Positions 1 to 7,659 of a stretch of 18,091 nt of DNA are shown one piece after another; the first letter of the stretch is position 1; each line of letters starts with the position of its first letter. The position numbers were made by a program, and so were the translations under genes. Source of the DNA: CAMLHU01 sp049680185. Its GTDB lineage: Bacteria; Gemmatimonadota; Gemmatimonadetes; Gemmatimonadales; GWC2-71-9. Under the pieces are notes generated by a model that was given only the letters and a program-made list of their open reading frames with translations, was not told the DNA's origin and searched no databases. The DNA is taken from contig JBAUHI010000064.1 in NCBI GenBank assembly GCA_049680185.1, positions 1-18,091 of the forward strand, given 5' to 3'.

Positions 1-707
1 GCCACCACCAGCACCCGCGCCGCGATGGTCCGCGCGCCCTCCGTAAGCGCGGGCGGATCCGCGCCCACCACCGCCAGCGGCGCTCCCGCCGCGAGGGAGA
101 GCTTTTCCGCCAGGATCCCCGCCACCGACCCGAATCCATCGAGGTGTGACGGCGCGACATTGGTGATCACCACCACCGAGGGCTCGATGATGGTGCGGGC
201 ACGCGCCAGCTCCCCCGGCTCGCTCGCCCCCGCCTCGATGACCAGCGCGTCGGTGCCGGATGGCGCGGCCAGGATGGTCTGCGGCACACCCACCAGGTTG
301 TTCAAGTTCAGCGCAGTGGCGTGGACCCGGTACGCGGTGCCGAGGACGGCGGCCAGGAATTCCTTGGTGCTGGTCTTTCCGTTGCTCCCCGTGATGGCGA
401 TGACGGGACCCTGGATCTCGCGTCGCCGCGCACGGGCGAGCCGGCCATAGGCGGCCAGGGTGTCGTCCACCTCGACCAGCGGGAGGCCCTCGACCGCAGC
501 AGTGCCACGTCGGACGATCGCAGCCGCTGCGCCGGCGCGCTGTGCGGCCGCGAGATGATCGTGACCGTCGAACCGCTCACCGGTGAGCGCCACGAAGAGT
601 GCGCCTGTCGCGAGGGTCCGCGTGTCGGTCGAGATCGACTCGAAGCCGGCGCCCGGCACCGGCACGCCGAGCGCCTCGGACACCATCGCCGCGGACCAGC
701 GGCTCAT
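1..707 (-). CDS. murF: UDP-MurNAc-tripeptide:D-Ala-D-Ala ligase MurF (3'-truncated by window edge)
   Basis: MurF is the cytoplasmic Mur ligase that adds D-Ala-D-Ala to UDP-MurNAc-tripeptide using ATP, the last soluble step of peptidoglycan precursor synthesis. About 235 residues are visible, read by translating the minus strand from position 707. The N-terminal substrate domain has 'STDTR' near residue 26. The ATP-binding P-loop is 'ITGSNGKTSTKEF' at about 105-117, with the MurF-type 'LNLNNLVGVP' at 133-142 and 'ITNVAPSHLDGFGS' at 181-194. These motifs separate it from MurC, MurD and MurE. The ATG at 707-705 overlaps the murE stop as ATGA, which fixes the start and implies translational coupling. 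The protein is open at position 1, so the C-terminal Mur ligase domain and stop lie outside. The truncation is only the window boundary; no frameshift is seen. Confidence 0.95.
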   Translation of the reverse strand, partial: MSRWSAAMVSEALGVPVPGAGFESISTDTRTLATGALFVALTGERFDGHDHLAAAQRAGAAAAIVRRGTAAVEGLPLVEVDDTLAAYGRLARARRREIQGPVIAITGSNGKTSTKEFLAAVLGTAYRVHATALNLNNLVGVPQTILAAPSGTDALVIEAGASEPGELARARTIIEPSVVVITNVAPSHLDGFGSVAGILAEKLSLAAGAPLAVVGADPPALTEGARTIAARVLVV

Positions 708-2173
708 CGCCGCCCCACCGCGGAGTCCACGATCCCCGGTTCGTCGAACGGGACCTTCTCGGTGCCGAAGATCTGGTATCGGTCCGGTCCCTTGCCGGCC
801 AGCACGATGGTATCCCCCGCTCCGGCCAGCGCCACCGCCGCGTGGATGGCCTCCTCGCGGTCGGGGATCGTCACCACCTTGCCCTCCGGTGCCCCGGCGG
901 TGCCGGCCAGGATGTCCGCGAGGATCTGCTCCGGATCTTCGGTGCGCGGGTTGTCGGTGGTGAGGATGACCAGGTCTGCGCGCTCCACCGCGATCCGCCC
1001 CATCATCGGTCGCTTGCCGCGATCCCGATCCCCTCCGCAGCCGAACAGCACGATCAACCGACCGGGCGTGAGCGGCCGGAGGGTGCCGAGGACCCGCTCA
1101 TAGGCGTCCGGGGTGTGCATGTACTCGCAGATGACCGTGAACTCACCCCGATGGAGCACCTCCATCCGCCCCGGCACCTGCGGCGCCGTCGCGATGCGCT
1201 CCACCAGCTCGGCGAGCGGATGCCCCATCGCGAGCGCAGCTGCGATGGCGCCGAGCGCGTTGGCCACGTTGAAGTCGCCGATGAACGGCGTGCGGACGTC
1301 GGCATTGCCCCAGCGACTCCTGAGTGCGAAGGTGGTCCCCGCCGGATCCGACACGACCTCCTCGGCCCGGACGGCCGCGTCAGGATGCACGCCGAACGTG
1401 ATGCGGCGGGAGGGCGGCGCCGGCGGCATCGCGAGCCACGCATCGTCATCGCTGTTGACGATCTCGACGCCATCGGCCTCGAGGAGGGCGGTGAGCCGGA
1501 GTTTGGCCGCGAGGTAGGCCTCCATCGTGCGGTGATAGTCGAGATGTTCGCGGGTCAGGTTGGTGAAGATCGCCACGCGGAAGCGCAGGCCGTCGAGCCG
1601 GCCCTGATCGAGGCTGTGGGACGAGGTCTCCATCGCGACCGTCCGGACCCCGCGGGCCGCCAATGCGGCGAACGTCGCCTGCAGATCCACCGGCCCCGGC
1701 GTCGTGAGCACGCCGGCGGTCGACGCCACCGCGAGCCCGGCCCCGTCGAAGGCGCCCAGCGTCCCGATGCTGCCGGCGGTGCCCTCGGCGTTCAGCAGGT
1801 GACGGAGGATCCCGGTAGTGGTGCTCTTGCCGTTGGTGCCGGTGATGCCGATCAGCGTGAGCGCGGCGGCGGGATCGCCGTACCAGTGGCGGGCCAGGGT
1901 GATCGCGGCGAGACGGCCGTCCGACACCACCACCTCGGGGAGCGTGGACCCGGTCGGGTGTTCCACCACCAACGCCACCGCGCCCTGGGCCACGGCGTTG
2001 GGGATGAACGTGTGCCCATCGACCTGGCTGCCACGGACCGCGACATACAGTGCGCCGGGACGGACCAGCCGGCTGTCGGTCACAATGGCCTCGATCGACA
2101 CCTCGCGGGTGGGGGCCCGGACGAGGAGGTCGGCACGGGCCAGTACGGTACAGAGCTCGGTCAGCGCGCGCAT
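704..2173 (-). CDS. murE: UDP-MurNAc-L-Ala-D-Glu:meso-diaminopimelate ligase MurE
   Basis: MurE adds the third stem-peptide residue to UDP-MurNAc-L-Ala-D-Glu in the cytoplasm. The 489-residue length is normal. Visible motifs are the N-terminal 'VTDSR' (31-35), P-loop 'GITGTNGKST' (109-118), 'TTPGP' (157-161), 'METSSHSLDQGRLDGL' (181-196), 'NLTREHLDYH' (205-214) and 'DNPRTEDP' (407-414). In the family DNPR marks use of meso-diaminopimelate rather than lysine, so a DAP-type peptidoglycan is inferred. Two family motifs deviate: the usual 'YAHTPD' reads 'YMHTPD' (351-356) and 'GKGHE' reads 'GKGPD' (460-464). The start is the ATG at 2173-2171, which overlaps the ftsI stop as TGATG; the same frame extends to 2377, but the added residues are low-complexity Arg/His-rich sequence without MurE similarity. 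It is followed by murF with an ATGA overlap. Confidence 0.95.
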   Translation of the reverse strand: MRALTELCTVLARADLLVRAPTREVSIEAIVTDSRLVRPGALYVAVRGSQVDGHTFIPNAVAQGAVALVVEHPTGSTLPEVVVSDGRLAAITLARHWYGDPAAALTLIGITGTNGKSTTTGILRHLLNAEGTAGSIGTLGAFDGAGLAVASTAGVLTTPGPVDLQATFAALAARGVRTVAMETSSHSLDQGRLDGLRFRVAIFTNLTREHLDYHRTMEAYLAAKLRLTALLEADGVEIVNSDDDAWLAMPPAPPSRRITFGVHPDAAVRAEEVVSDPAGTTFALRSRWGNADVRTPFIGDFNVANALGAIAAALAMGHPLAELVERIATAPQVPGRMEVLHRGEFTVICEYMHTPDAYERVLGTLRPLTPGRLIVLFGCGGDRDRGKRPMMGRIAVERADLVILTTDNPRTEDPEQILADILAGTAGAPEGKVVTIPDREEAIHAAVALAGAGDTIVLAGKGPDRYQIFGTEKVPFDEPGIVDSAVGRR

Positions 2174-4137
2174 CAGCGGGTCCAGACGGTGATGGTGGTG
2201 CCGCGGGGCGCCGATGCGCCGGCGCCGGGGTCGGTCCGCTCCACGAAGCCGAGCCCTCTCAAGTCGACCCGGAATCCGCGACGATGGAGGGCGAGCGACG
2301 CCTGCCGCACCGTCGAGCCGATCACGGCAGGCACCGTGACCGGGATCCGGGTCGCCGAATCGGGTGCCGGTGGCCACGGGATCACGGCGATGGACGGATC
2401 GTCGGCGGCGGGATCCGAGGCCGTGGAGACGGGCGAGGCTGCCGCCAGGCGTTCGCTCAGGCGGGATCGGTCGATGGCGACCCGGCGACTCGCGAGCGCC
2501 TGTTCGAGCATGGTGCGGGTGACCGGCGCCGCCGTCGCACCGCCATAATCCCCCCGCGGCGCATCGAGCTTCACGATGACGACGAGCTGCGGATCGTCGG
2601 CGGGGAACAACGCGGCAAAGCTGGCCACGTACTCCCCCTGGACATAGACGCCGTTCTCGAAATGCTTGGCCGTGCCGGTCTTGCCGATGAGCTGATAGTT
2701 GGCCAGTTGGGCCCGCTCACCGGTGCCGCCCTCCGCGACCGCGCCGCGCATGAAGGCCCTGAGCCGGGCCGCCACCGCCGGGGTCACCGCCCTGCGCACC
2801 GGCTCGGGGCGGTGCTGGTAGAGGACATTTCCGGTCGGCCCCCGGATCTCCTTGACCAAGGTCGGCGTGAGGAGGACGCCGTCGTTGGCGATCGCGGCGT
2901 AGGCCGCCGCCAGCTGGAGCGGGGTGACACCCATTTCGTAGCCCATCGCGTGGCTCGCGCGCGAGAGTGAGGTCCACTGGTCGGGCCGGGTGAGGCGCCC
3001 ACGCGACTCCGCCGGGAACTCGATCCCGGTCGGGCTCCCGAACCCGAACGCGCGGAGCATGTCGTACTGCTGGTCGTCGGTGAGACGGGAGGAGAACTGC
3101 GCCATCGCGATGTTGCTCGACACGCCGATGGCCTGCGCCAGCGTGACCGGCCCGTGCAACGGGTGCACGTCGTCGATGCGGCGGGTCTCGCCTTTACTGT
3201 TGATGGGCATGAGCCAGTGCCCGTCGTGGCCGCTCACGGTGGCGGTGCTGTCCACCAATCGATCGGTCAGGAGCGCCGCCGCGGTGAAGAGCTTGGCCGT
3301 CGAGCCCGGCTCGAACGGATCGGTGATGGTCGAGGGACGGACCCCGGCGTCGCCGCTCGCAGCGCTCTGCCGAGACGCGAGCGCCAGCACCTCGCCGGTC
3401 CCGGGATCGAGGAAGACCACGTCCCCACCCTCGGCGTGGAGCGCCTGCAGCGCCTCCGCCAGGCCCTGCTCGGCAATGTCCTGCAGCTCCGCATCGATGG
3501 TGAGCACCACGTCGCCGCCGGCCACCGGATCGCTCACCTGGCGCGCGGGCGAGTCATAGGTCCGGCCGGCGCGGTCCTTGATGACCACCGCCGACCCCGG
3601 TTCGCCGCGGAGCACCGAATCGAGCACCAGCTCGAGCCCCGAGGCGCCCCTGGCGCTGTCGGAGGCCAGGGCGCCGATGATCGGGCGGGCCAGGCCGCGC
3701 CCCGGATAGAACCGGGCGTATTCGCGATCGAGATGGACGCCGTGCAGGCTGCGGATCGGGTCGACCTGCGCCGCACTGAACGGGCCGTAGTAATACAGCC
3801 AGCGGCGGGGACCCCGGAGGTCGGCGCGCACCCGTGACGCATTGAGGCCGAGCGAGCGGGAGAGCTGGCGCACCGCTGCATCACGATCGGCGAGCTCGTT
3901 CGGCGCCACCCCGACGTGGTAATACTCCTGCGTCACCGCGAGCGGCACGCCGTTGCGGTCGCGGATGGTGCCGCGCCGGGCCGGCAGGATCAGGTGTTCG
4001 GTGCGGTCCTTCGCGGCCTCGCGGGCATAACTTGCCCCTTGCCACACCTGGACGTAGGCGGCGCGGCCGATGATGGCGGCCAATGCGAGCGTCAGCCCGG
4101 CCTGCACGACCCCGAGGCGCACCTCGGCGCGCGCCAT
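2173..4137 (-). CDS. ftsI: Division-specific class B penicillin-binding protein FtsI/PBP2B-type transpeptidase with PASTA domain
   Basis: This is a septal peptidoglycan D,D-transpeptidase of 654 residues, anchored in the inner membrane with a periplasmic catalytic domain. After a short cytoplasmic tail there is one membrane helix (about 9-27), then the PBP dimerisation region with 'RGTIRDRNG' (55-63). The transpeptidase domain carries all three active-site motifs: 'STAK' with nucleophile Ser279 and Lys282, 'SSN' at 340-342, and 'KTG' at 486-488. After an Ala/Pro/Asp-rich linker (about 565-597), residues 598-654 ('VTVPAVIGSTVRQA...' onward) look like one PASTA domain, which in other PBPs binds peptidoglycan or supports dimerisation. 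Its place between an ftsL-like gene and murE supports a division rather than elongation role. The ATG at 4137 overlaps the preceding stop as TGATG. Confidence 0.94.
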   Translation of the reverse strand: MARAEVRLGVVQAGLTLALAAIIGRAAYVQVWQGASYAREAAKDRTEHLILPARRGTIRDRNGVPLAVTQEYYHVGVAPNELADRDAAVRQLSRSLGLNASRVRADLRGPRRWLYYYGPFSAAQVDPIRSLHGVHLDREYARFYPGRGLARPIIGALASDSARGASGLELVLDSVLRGEPGSAVVIKDRAGRTYDSPARQVSDPVAGGDVVLTIDAELQDIAEQGLAEALQALHAEGGDVVFLDPGTGEVLALASRQSAASGDAGVRPSTITDPFEPGSTAKLFTAAALLTDRLVDSTATVSGHDGHWLMPINSKGETRRIDDVHPLHGPVTLAQAIGVSSNIAMAQFSSRLTDDQQYDMLRAFGFGSPTGIEFPAESRGRLTRPDQWTSLSRASHAMGYEMGVTPLQLAAAYAAIANDGVLLTPTLVKEIRGPTGNVLYQHRPEPVRRAVTPAVAARLRAFMRGAVAEGGTGERAQLANYQLIGKTGTAKHFENGVYVQGEYVASFAALFPADDPQLVVIVKLDAPRGDYGGATAAPVTRTMLEQALASRRVAIDRSRLSERLAAASPVSTASDPAADDPSIAVIPWPPAPDSATRIPVTVPAVIGSTVRQASLALHRRGFRVDLRGLGFVERTDPGAGASAPRGTTITVWTR

Positions 4138-4433
4138 CAGCGGCCGCCGGTCGCCGCCGGAGCGGGCTGGAAGAGGACGAAGTCACTGTCGGAGGGAAGG
4201 TGGAGGCCCAATGATGCTTCGACGCGCGGGATCAGCACTTGACGGCTCGACGCCTCACGGATCCGCCGTTCCAGGTCACCGCGCCGGGCTTCGAGCGCTG
4301 CGCGCTGCTCCCGCGCATCGCCGAGCGCCCGGGCGGTCGAGAGCCCGGCCGTCGAGCGCGCCACCACCACTCCGGCCACGGCGAGGAACACCACCAGCCA
4401 GAGCATCACCCAATGGCGGCCCTTCAATGTCAT
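4137..4433 (-). CDS. ftsL: FtsL-like divisome membrane protein
   Basis: The gene encodes a 98-residue bitopic protein. Residues 8-25 ('WVMLWLVVFLAVAGVVVA') form one membrane helix, followed by a charged heptad-like region (about 36-62) expected to be a periplasmic coiled coil. The tail has 'VEASLGLHLPSDSDF' (71-85), resembling the 'A-x-LG-x-x-P' stretch of FtsL/FtsB proteins. FtsL partners FtsB and FtsQ and activates FtsW-FtsI at the septum. Sequence conservation in this family is weak, so the name rests on size, topology and position exactly between rsmH and ftsI, as in most dcw clusters. ATGA overlap with rsmH and TGATG overlap with ftsI. Confidence 0.8.
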   Translation of the reverse strand: MTLKGRHWVMLWLVVFLAVAGVVVARSTAGLSTARALGDAREQRAALEARRGDLERRIREASSRQVLIPRVEASLGLHLPSDSDFVLFQPAPAATGGR

Positions 4434-5341
4434 GCGGCCTTCCGGAAGATCCTGAGCCTGGCGCTGCGTGAACGGGGATTGGCCTCGACCTCGGCCGGGT
4501 CAGCGGTGATCGCACGTCGCGGTTCGGCGGCCCCGAGCGGGCGACCACGGCAGGTGCACACCGGCTGTTCTGGCGGGCAGATACAGGCGCGCGCCCACTC
4601 GTGAAAATAACGCTTCGCGATCCGGTCCTCGCCCGAATGATAACTGATGACGGCGAGCGTCCCGCCCGGCGTCAGGGCATCGCGGAAGACCGGCAACGAC
4701 CGTTCCAGGGCCTCGAGCTCGCCATTGACCGCGATCCGGATCGCCTGGAAGAGGCGCGCAAAATCCGCGGCGCCCGACTGCGGTCCCAGCACGGCTCGGA
4801 TGGCATTCACCAGGTCGTCGCTGACCGCGAACGGTGCGCGCACGCGCCGGCGCACCACTTCCCTCGCGAGGGCGCGGGCCCGGCGCTCGTCGCCGAAATC
4901 TCGGAAGATCGCGGTGAGTTCCACCTCGTCCGCCGCGTTCAGCAGATCCGCGGCGGTGCTGCCGGCCTGGTCCATCCGCATGTCGAGCGGCGCACCGGGC
5001 CGAAAGGTGAACCCGCGCGGATCGTCGTCCAGCTGGCGGGACGAGACGCCGAGATCGAGCAGGATGAGGTCGGGCCGGAAATCGATGATGGCCTGGTGCA
5101 CCGCCGCATCGCCGAACGATCCGGCGAGGAAGGTGACCGGTGCGCCGTCCAGGCGGTGCCGCGCGATCGCGAGGGCCTCGGGATCGCGATCGATCCCCAG
5201 GACCTCGGCACCCATCGCGACGAAGAGCGCTGCGTGGCCGCCGTGGCCCAGGGTCCCATCCACCATCCGGCGGGCGCCCGCCGCGGCGGCCTGGATCGGA
5301 CCGGCGAGGACCGGCACATGAGAGGGGGCCGGCGCATTCAT
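4430..5341 (-). CDS. rsmH: 16S rRNA (cytosine1402-N4)-methyltransferase RsmH (MraW)
   Basis: RsmH uses S-adenosylmethionine to methylate N4 of C1402 in the decoding site of 16S rRNA. The 303-residue protein has the family opening 'HVPVL' (8-12), SAM-binding 'DGTLGHGGHA' (28-37), 'GIDRDPEA' (49-56), 'DLGVSSRQLDDDPRGF' (96-111), 'PLDMRMD' (118-124), 'FQAIRIAVNGELE' (198-210), 'ISYHSGEDRIAKRYF' (232-246) and the C-terminal 'NPRSRSARLR' (288-297). A Cys cluster 'CICPPEQPVCTC' lies at 253-264, as in many homologues. The ATG at 5341 sits eight residues before HVPVL, but no clear Shine-Dalgarno sequence precedes it; the upstream 18 nt are two copies of GGCCTTTCC. It is the first dcw gene here, 69 nt downstream of tRNA-Asp, with no mraZ in front. 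Confidence 0.95.
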   Translation of the reverse strand: MNAPAPSHVPVLAGPIQAAAAGARRMVDGTLGHGGHAALFVAMGAEVLGIDRDPEALAIARHRLDGAPVTFLAGSFGDAAVHQAIIDFRPDLILLDLGVSSRQLDDDPRGFTFRPGAPLDMRMDQAGSTAADLLNAADEVELTAIFRDFGDERRARALAREVVRRRVRAPFAVSDDLVNAIRAVLGPQSGAADFARLFQAIRIAVNGELEALERSLPVFRDALTPGGTLAVISYHSGEDRIAKRYFHEWARACICPPEQPVCTCRGRPLGAAEPRRAITADPAEVEANPRSRSARLRIFRKAA

Positions 5342-5359
5342 GGAAAGGCCGGAAAGGCC
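5342..5359. repeat. Tandem 9-nt direct repeat just upstream of rsmH
   Basis: Two adjacent perfect copies of ggaaaggcc (plus strand), read as GGCCTTTCC twice in the rsmH mRNA, fill the space where a ribosome binding site is expected, directly before the start codon. No purine-rich Shine-Dalgarno sequence is present. The repeat is certain from the sequence; any function is unknown. Confidence 0.8.
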
Positions 5360-5361
5360 GA

Positions 5362-5391
5362 CACCCCGGGAGCCGTGTGGCTTCCGGGGTG
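5362..5391 (-). other. Strong hairpin in the tRNA-Asp to rsmH leader
   Basis: A 13-bp inverted repeat (arms 5362-5374 and 5379-5391) with a 4-nt loop. The arms are CACCCCGGAAGCC and GGCTCCCGGGGTG on the minus strand; the one imperfect pair can form as a G-U wobble in only one of the two transcripts, and on the minus-strand RNA it is an A-C mismatch. No U-tract follows, so it is not a classic intrinsic terminator. It could separate tRNA-Asp processing from the rsmH message, act as an attenuator, or terminate without a U-tract. Confidence 0.6.
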
Positions 5392-5410
5392 CGGGACTTC
5401 GTGCAGTGAG

Positions 5411-5485
5411 CGGGGCTGACGGGGCTCGAACCCGCGACCTCCGCAGTGACAGTGCGGCACTCTAACCAAGCTGAGCTACAGCCCC
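5411..5485 (-). tRNA. tRNA-Asp (anticodon GTC)
   Basis: A 75-nt cloverleaf on the minus strand. The 7-bp acceptor stem pairs GGGGCTG (5485-5479) with CAGCCCC (5418-5412), with discriminator G at 5411 as expected for tRNA-Asp. The D arm contains AGCTTGGTTA, the anticodon stem CCGCA/TGCGG encloses CTGTCAC (anticodon GTC), and the T arm contains TTCGAGC. The CCA end is not encoded. It lies between the exported TPR gene and rsmH. Confidence 0.97.
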
Positions 5486-5492
5486 TGCACGG

Positions 5493-5517
5493 CGGGCGCA
5501 ATAATACACGCCGCCCG
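5493..5517 (-). promoter_or_regulatory. Possible -10 element and dyad upstream of tRNA-Asp
   Basis: On the minus strand, TATTAT at 5506-5501 is a good -10 match in otherwise GC-rich sequence, 15 nt before the tRNA 5' end. It sits in the loop of a 6-bp dyad (CGGGCG/CGCCCG, 5517-5512 and 5498-5493). No convincing -35 hexamer is visible at the right distance. It may be a weak tRNA promoter; the dyad might instead belong to the 3' end of the TPR message. Confidence 0.3.
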
Positions 5518-5535
5518 GGCCCGACGGTAGGGGCC

Positions 5536-7302
5536 TTACTGGCACTTGAAGGCCTTGAGCATCGACGTGACGTGCGGTTCGTACTTGTCGATGTACCCGA
5601 GATACATCGACGATTGCTGGGCGATCTGCGCCTGCGCGGAGGACTTGCCGACGGTCAGGTCGGCGCGGGCCTGCACCAGCTTGGCCGCCTCGATCTTGAC
5701 ACGACCGCAGTCCTTGGTCGCCAAGGTCACTGAGTCCATCTGGGTCACGCCGAGGAACGCCGCGATGCCGTTGAGATAGTGCGCCGTGGCCCACACCGAG
5801 TTGGTCGAGTCCATCGCGGCGATGGCGGTGGTGAACAGCATCCCGGCGGTATCAGCGATGGGCGGCTTGACCTGGAGCATAGGCAGGCCAGCGTTGACCA
5901 GCATGCCCGCCACATTCTCCTTGGCCTGGGCATCACCCCGGGCGATGACCCGCCGGGCCAGGGAATCGACGAACGCGAAACGCACCTTGGCGGCGGTGAG
6001 CGCCTGGATCGACGCCTGCGGAGTGGTCATGTCGGTCGAGTCGAGCGCCATCACCCGACTGGTGAACGCCACGACGCTGTCCCACATTTTCGAGGTCGAA
6101 TAGAGCGTCAGGAGCTGCCCCAGCAACGTGGGGTTCCCGGGATACTTCCGGAGCCCCGCCTGGCCCCACTTGAGCGCGGACTGCACCAGGGAGGCGGTGT
6201 CGGTGTTGGCGGCCGCGGTCACCGTCAACCGGATGTAGAACGTCGAGTCACCCTTGGTGCTGTCGGCGGCCAGGACCTGTTCCAGAGCGTGGACCGCACA
6301 GGTGTACTTCGACTGATACACGCAGGCGCTGCTCTTGAGGTCCCACATCGTGGCGTCGGTGGAATCGAGCGCGATGCCGCGATCGGCCACCTGCTCGGCC
6401 GCTTCCGGATGGCCGTATTGCCGGAACACCTTCGATGCCGCCTCGATCAGCGGCACATTCGTCGGGGCCGCCTGCACCATCTGCTGGAACTTGAGCACCA
6501 CTCCGGCGGTGTCCGCGTGGGCCTGGTAGTACTGGGCCAGCTGCGTCATGGCCGGAAGGCTCAGCGAGTCACCCTGCACTGCACGGTTGAGCTCGGCCAC
6601 CCAGGCCGAATCGGGCGCGTGTTGGGACTTGAGCGATTGGGCAAGGCAGAAATGGGCCAGGCCGTTGTTCGGGTCGCTGCGCAACGCGTGGCGGGCCAGG
6701 TCGCCGGCCTTGGCGGAATCGGGCTTCACGTCCTGCAGCTTGTCGAGGCACGCTTTCGCGTCCTGGTGGGCCTGCAGCGCCGCCTCGAAGGCGTCGGCGC
6801 TGGCGGCCCCGAACTCGTTGAGTGATTGGCCCTGGCCTTGCTCCATCACGATCGTCCGTCCGGCGTCATCGCTCAGGCCGGCGAATCGTGCCACCAGCCG
6901 ATACCGCGCCCCGCCGTCCCGTCCCAGCATGCTCGTGACCAGGGTCCGGGCGGTGAGCGCGGTCGCCAATTTGCGCGCCACGTCCGGGGTGAGGATGGCA
7001 TCCCGCGGAAAGCCGAACTGGTCGAGCGCGTCGCCCATCTCCTTGCGGGTCACCACGACGAACCGGCCATCCGCCACATGGGGCATCCGCTGCCGCATCC
7101 CGTCGCCGATCGCGACGGAGGCCGCAGAATCGGCCGCACGATCGATCGATGGGTTGGCCACCAGGAGGCGGGGGGAGTGGTTGACCGACCGTTGCTGCAA
7201 CGGGATCTGTGCGGCCCCGGGCACGACAGCTCCCACGAGCATCAAGCCGGCCAGAATGGCGCCGGGTCGGCGGATCGAGGTGGGACGCTGCGGCAAGGTC
7301 AT
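5536..7302 (-). CDS. Exported TPR-repeat protein of unknown function
   Basis: A 588-residue protein with a signal peptide (Arg11-Arg12, hydrophobic 15-28, likely cleavage near GAA at 29-31), so it is probably periplasmic. I do not recognise a named family. Residues about 45-155 ('RLLVANPSID', 'GRFVVVTRKEMGDAL', 'LTARTLVTSML') resemble N-terminal domains of TolB/FlgO-like proteins; this is tentative. Residues about 180-520 are helical repeats of TPR type, with helix ends often marked by 'DST' (313-315, 348-350, 352-354, 421-423, 498-500). Six cysteines are present (185, 219, 327, 335, 532, 587), the last next to the C-terminus, so disulfides are possible. The ATG at 7302 is preferred over the adjacent GTG at 7305 because GGAGG lies 7 nt before it. 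The gene stands alone between two tRNA genes. Confidence 0.85.
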   Translation of the reverse strand: MTLPQRPTSIRRPGAILAGLMLVGAVVPGAAQIPLQQRSVNHSPRLLVANPSIDRAADSAASVAIGDGMRQRMPHVADGRFVVVTRKEMGDALDQFGFPRDAILTPDVARKLATALTARTLVTSMLGRDGGARYRLVARFAGLSDDAGRTIVMEQGQGQSLNEFGAASADAFEAALQAHQDAKACLDKLQDVKPDSAKAGDLARHALRSDPNNGLAHFCLAQSLKSQHAPDSAWVAELNRAVQGDSLSLPAMTQLAQYYQAHADTAGVVLKFQQMVQAAPTNVPLIEAASKVFRQYGHPEAAEQVADRGIALDSTDATMWDLKSSACVYQSKYTCAVHALEQVLAADSTKGDSTFYIRLTVTAAANTDTASLVQSALKWGQAGLRKYPGNPTLLGQLLTLYSTSKMWDSVVAFTSRVMALDSTDMTTPQASIQALTAAKVRFAFVDSLARRVIARGDAQAKENVAGMLVNAGLPMLQVKPPIADTAGMLFTTAIAAMDSTNSVWATAHYLNGIAAFLGVTQMDSVTLATKDCGRVKIEAAKLVQARADLTVGKSSAQAQIAQQSSMYLGYIDKYEPHVTSMLKAFKCQ

Positions 7303-7309
7303 CACTACG

Positions 7310-7314
7310 CCTCC
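7310..7314 (-). promoter_or_regulatory. Shine-Dalgarno site of the exported TPR gene
   Basis: GGAGG on the minus strand, 7 nt before the ATG at 7302. It decides that start over the adjacent GTG at 7305. It is one of the few strong ribosome binding sites in the window; most other genes start by overlap with the preceding stop. Confidence 0.7.
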
Positions 7315-7364
7315 ATTGAGGTACGGCCGGCCCGCAGGTCGCGCCGACGGGGACAGTGGCAGAC

Positions 7365-7438
7365 TGGGCGAAGAGGGATTCGAACCCCCGACATCCTGCG
7401 TGTAAGGCAGGCGCTCTGAACCGCTGAGCTATTCGCCC
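7365..7438 (-). tRNA. tRNA-Val (anticodon TAC)
   Basis: A 74-nt cloverleaf on the minus strand. Acceptor arms GGGCGAA (7438-7432) and TTCGCCC (7372-7366) pair fully, with discriminator A at 7365. Anticodon stem CCTGC/GCAGG encloses CTTACAC, giving anticodon TAC. The T loop is TTCGAAT, and the T stem has one G-T pair. CCA is not encoded. It begins 18 nt after the stop of the small membrane protein gene, so it may be reached by read-through of that operon. Confidence 0.97.
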
Positions 7439-7456
7439 GGAGCGGTCCTGCCGGCC

Positions 7457-7648
7457 TTACAGGGCCAGGCCGAGCGGGACGAGGACGCAGTAGCCAACGA
7501 CCAGTACCGCGGCGGCGAATGACGGGTGCCCGCTGGTGAGCAGGACGTACCCCACCACCAGGACGAGCACACCGGCACCGAGCAACAAGAAGTTCTTCCG
7601 GCCGAGGACGGATCCTGCGGCACGGCCTGAGGAGCTGGAAGTCGGCAT
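7457..7648 (-). CDS. Small two-helix membrane protein, DUF3098-like
   Basis: A 63-residue protein with a Ser/Gly-rich N-terminus, then 'GRKNFLLLGAGVLVLVVGYV' (16-35) and a second hydrophobic stretch 'AAAVLVVGYCVLVPLGLAL' (45-63), giving two predicted inner-membrane helices joined by a short loop. The 'KNF-LLL-G-x-x-x-x-x-GY-LL' pattern resembles DUF3098-type proteins, whose function is unknown. It starts 11 nt after the stop of the peptidase gene and probably shares its transcript, although no Shine-Dalgarno sequence precedes the ATG. It ends 18 nt before tRNA-Val. Confidence 0.7.
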   Translation of the reverse strand: MPTSSSSGRAAGSVLGRKNFLLLGAGVLVLVVGYVLLTSGHPSFAAAVLVVGYCVLVPLGLAL

Positions 7649-7659
7649 ATCACAGGAGG

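Noticed and set aside
599..2548. Open frame of 649 codons on the plus strand opposite murE and the end of ftsI
   Set aside because: His/Arg/Gly-rich with no recognisable motif, while the minus strand carries complete murE and murF motifs.
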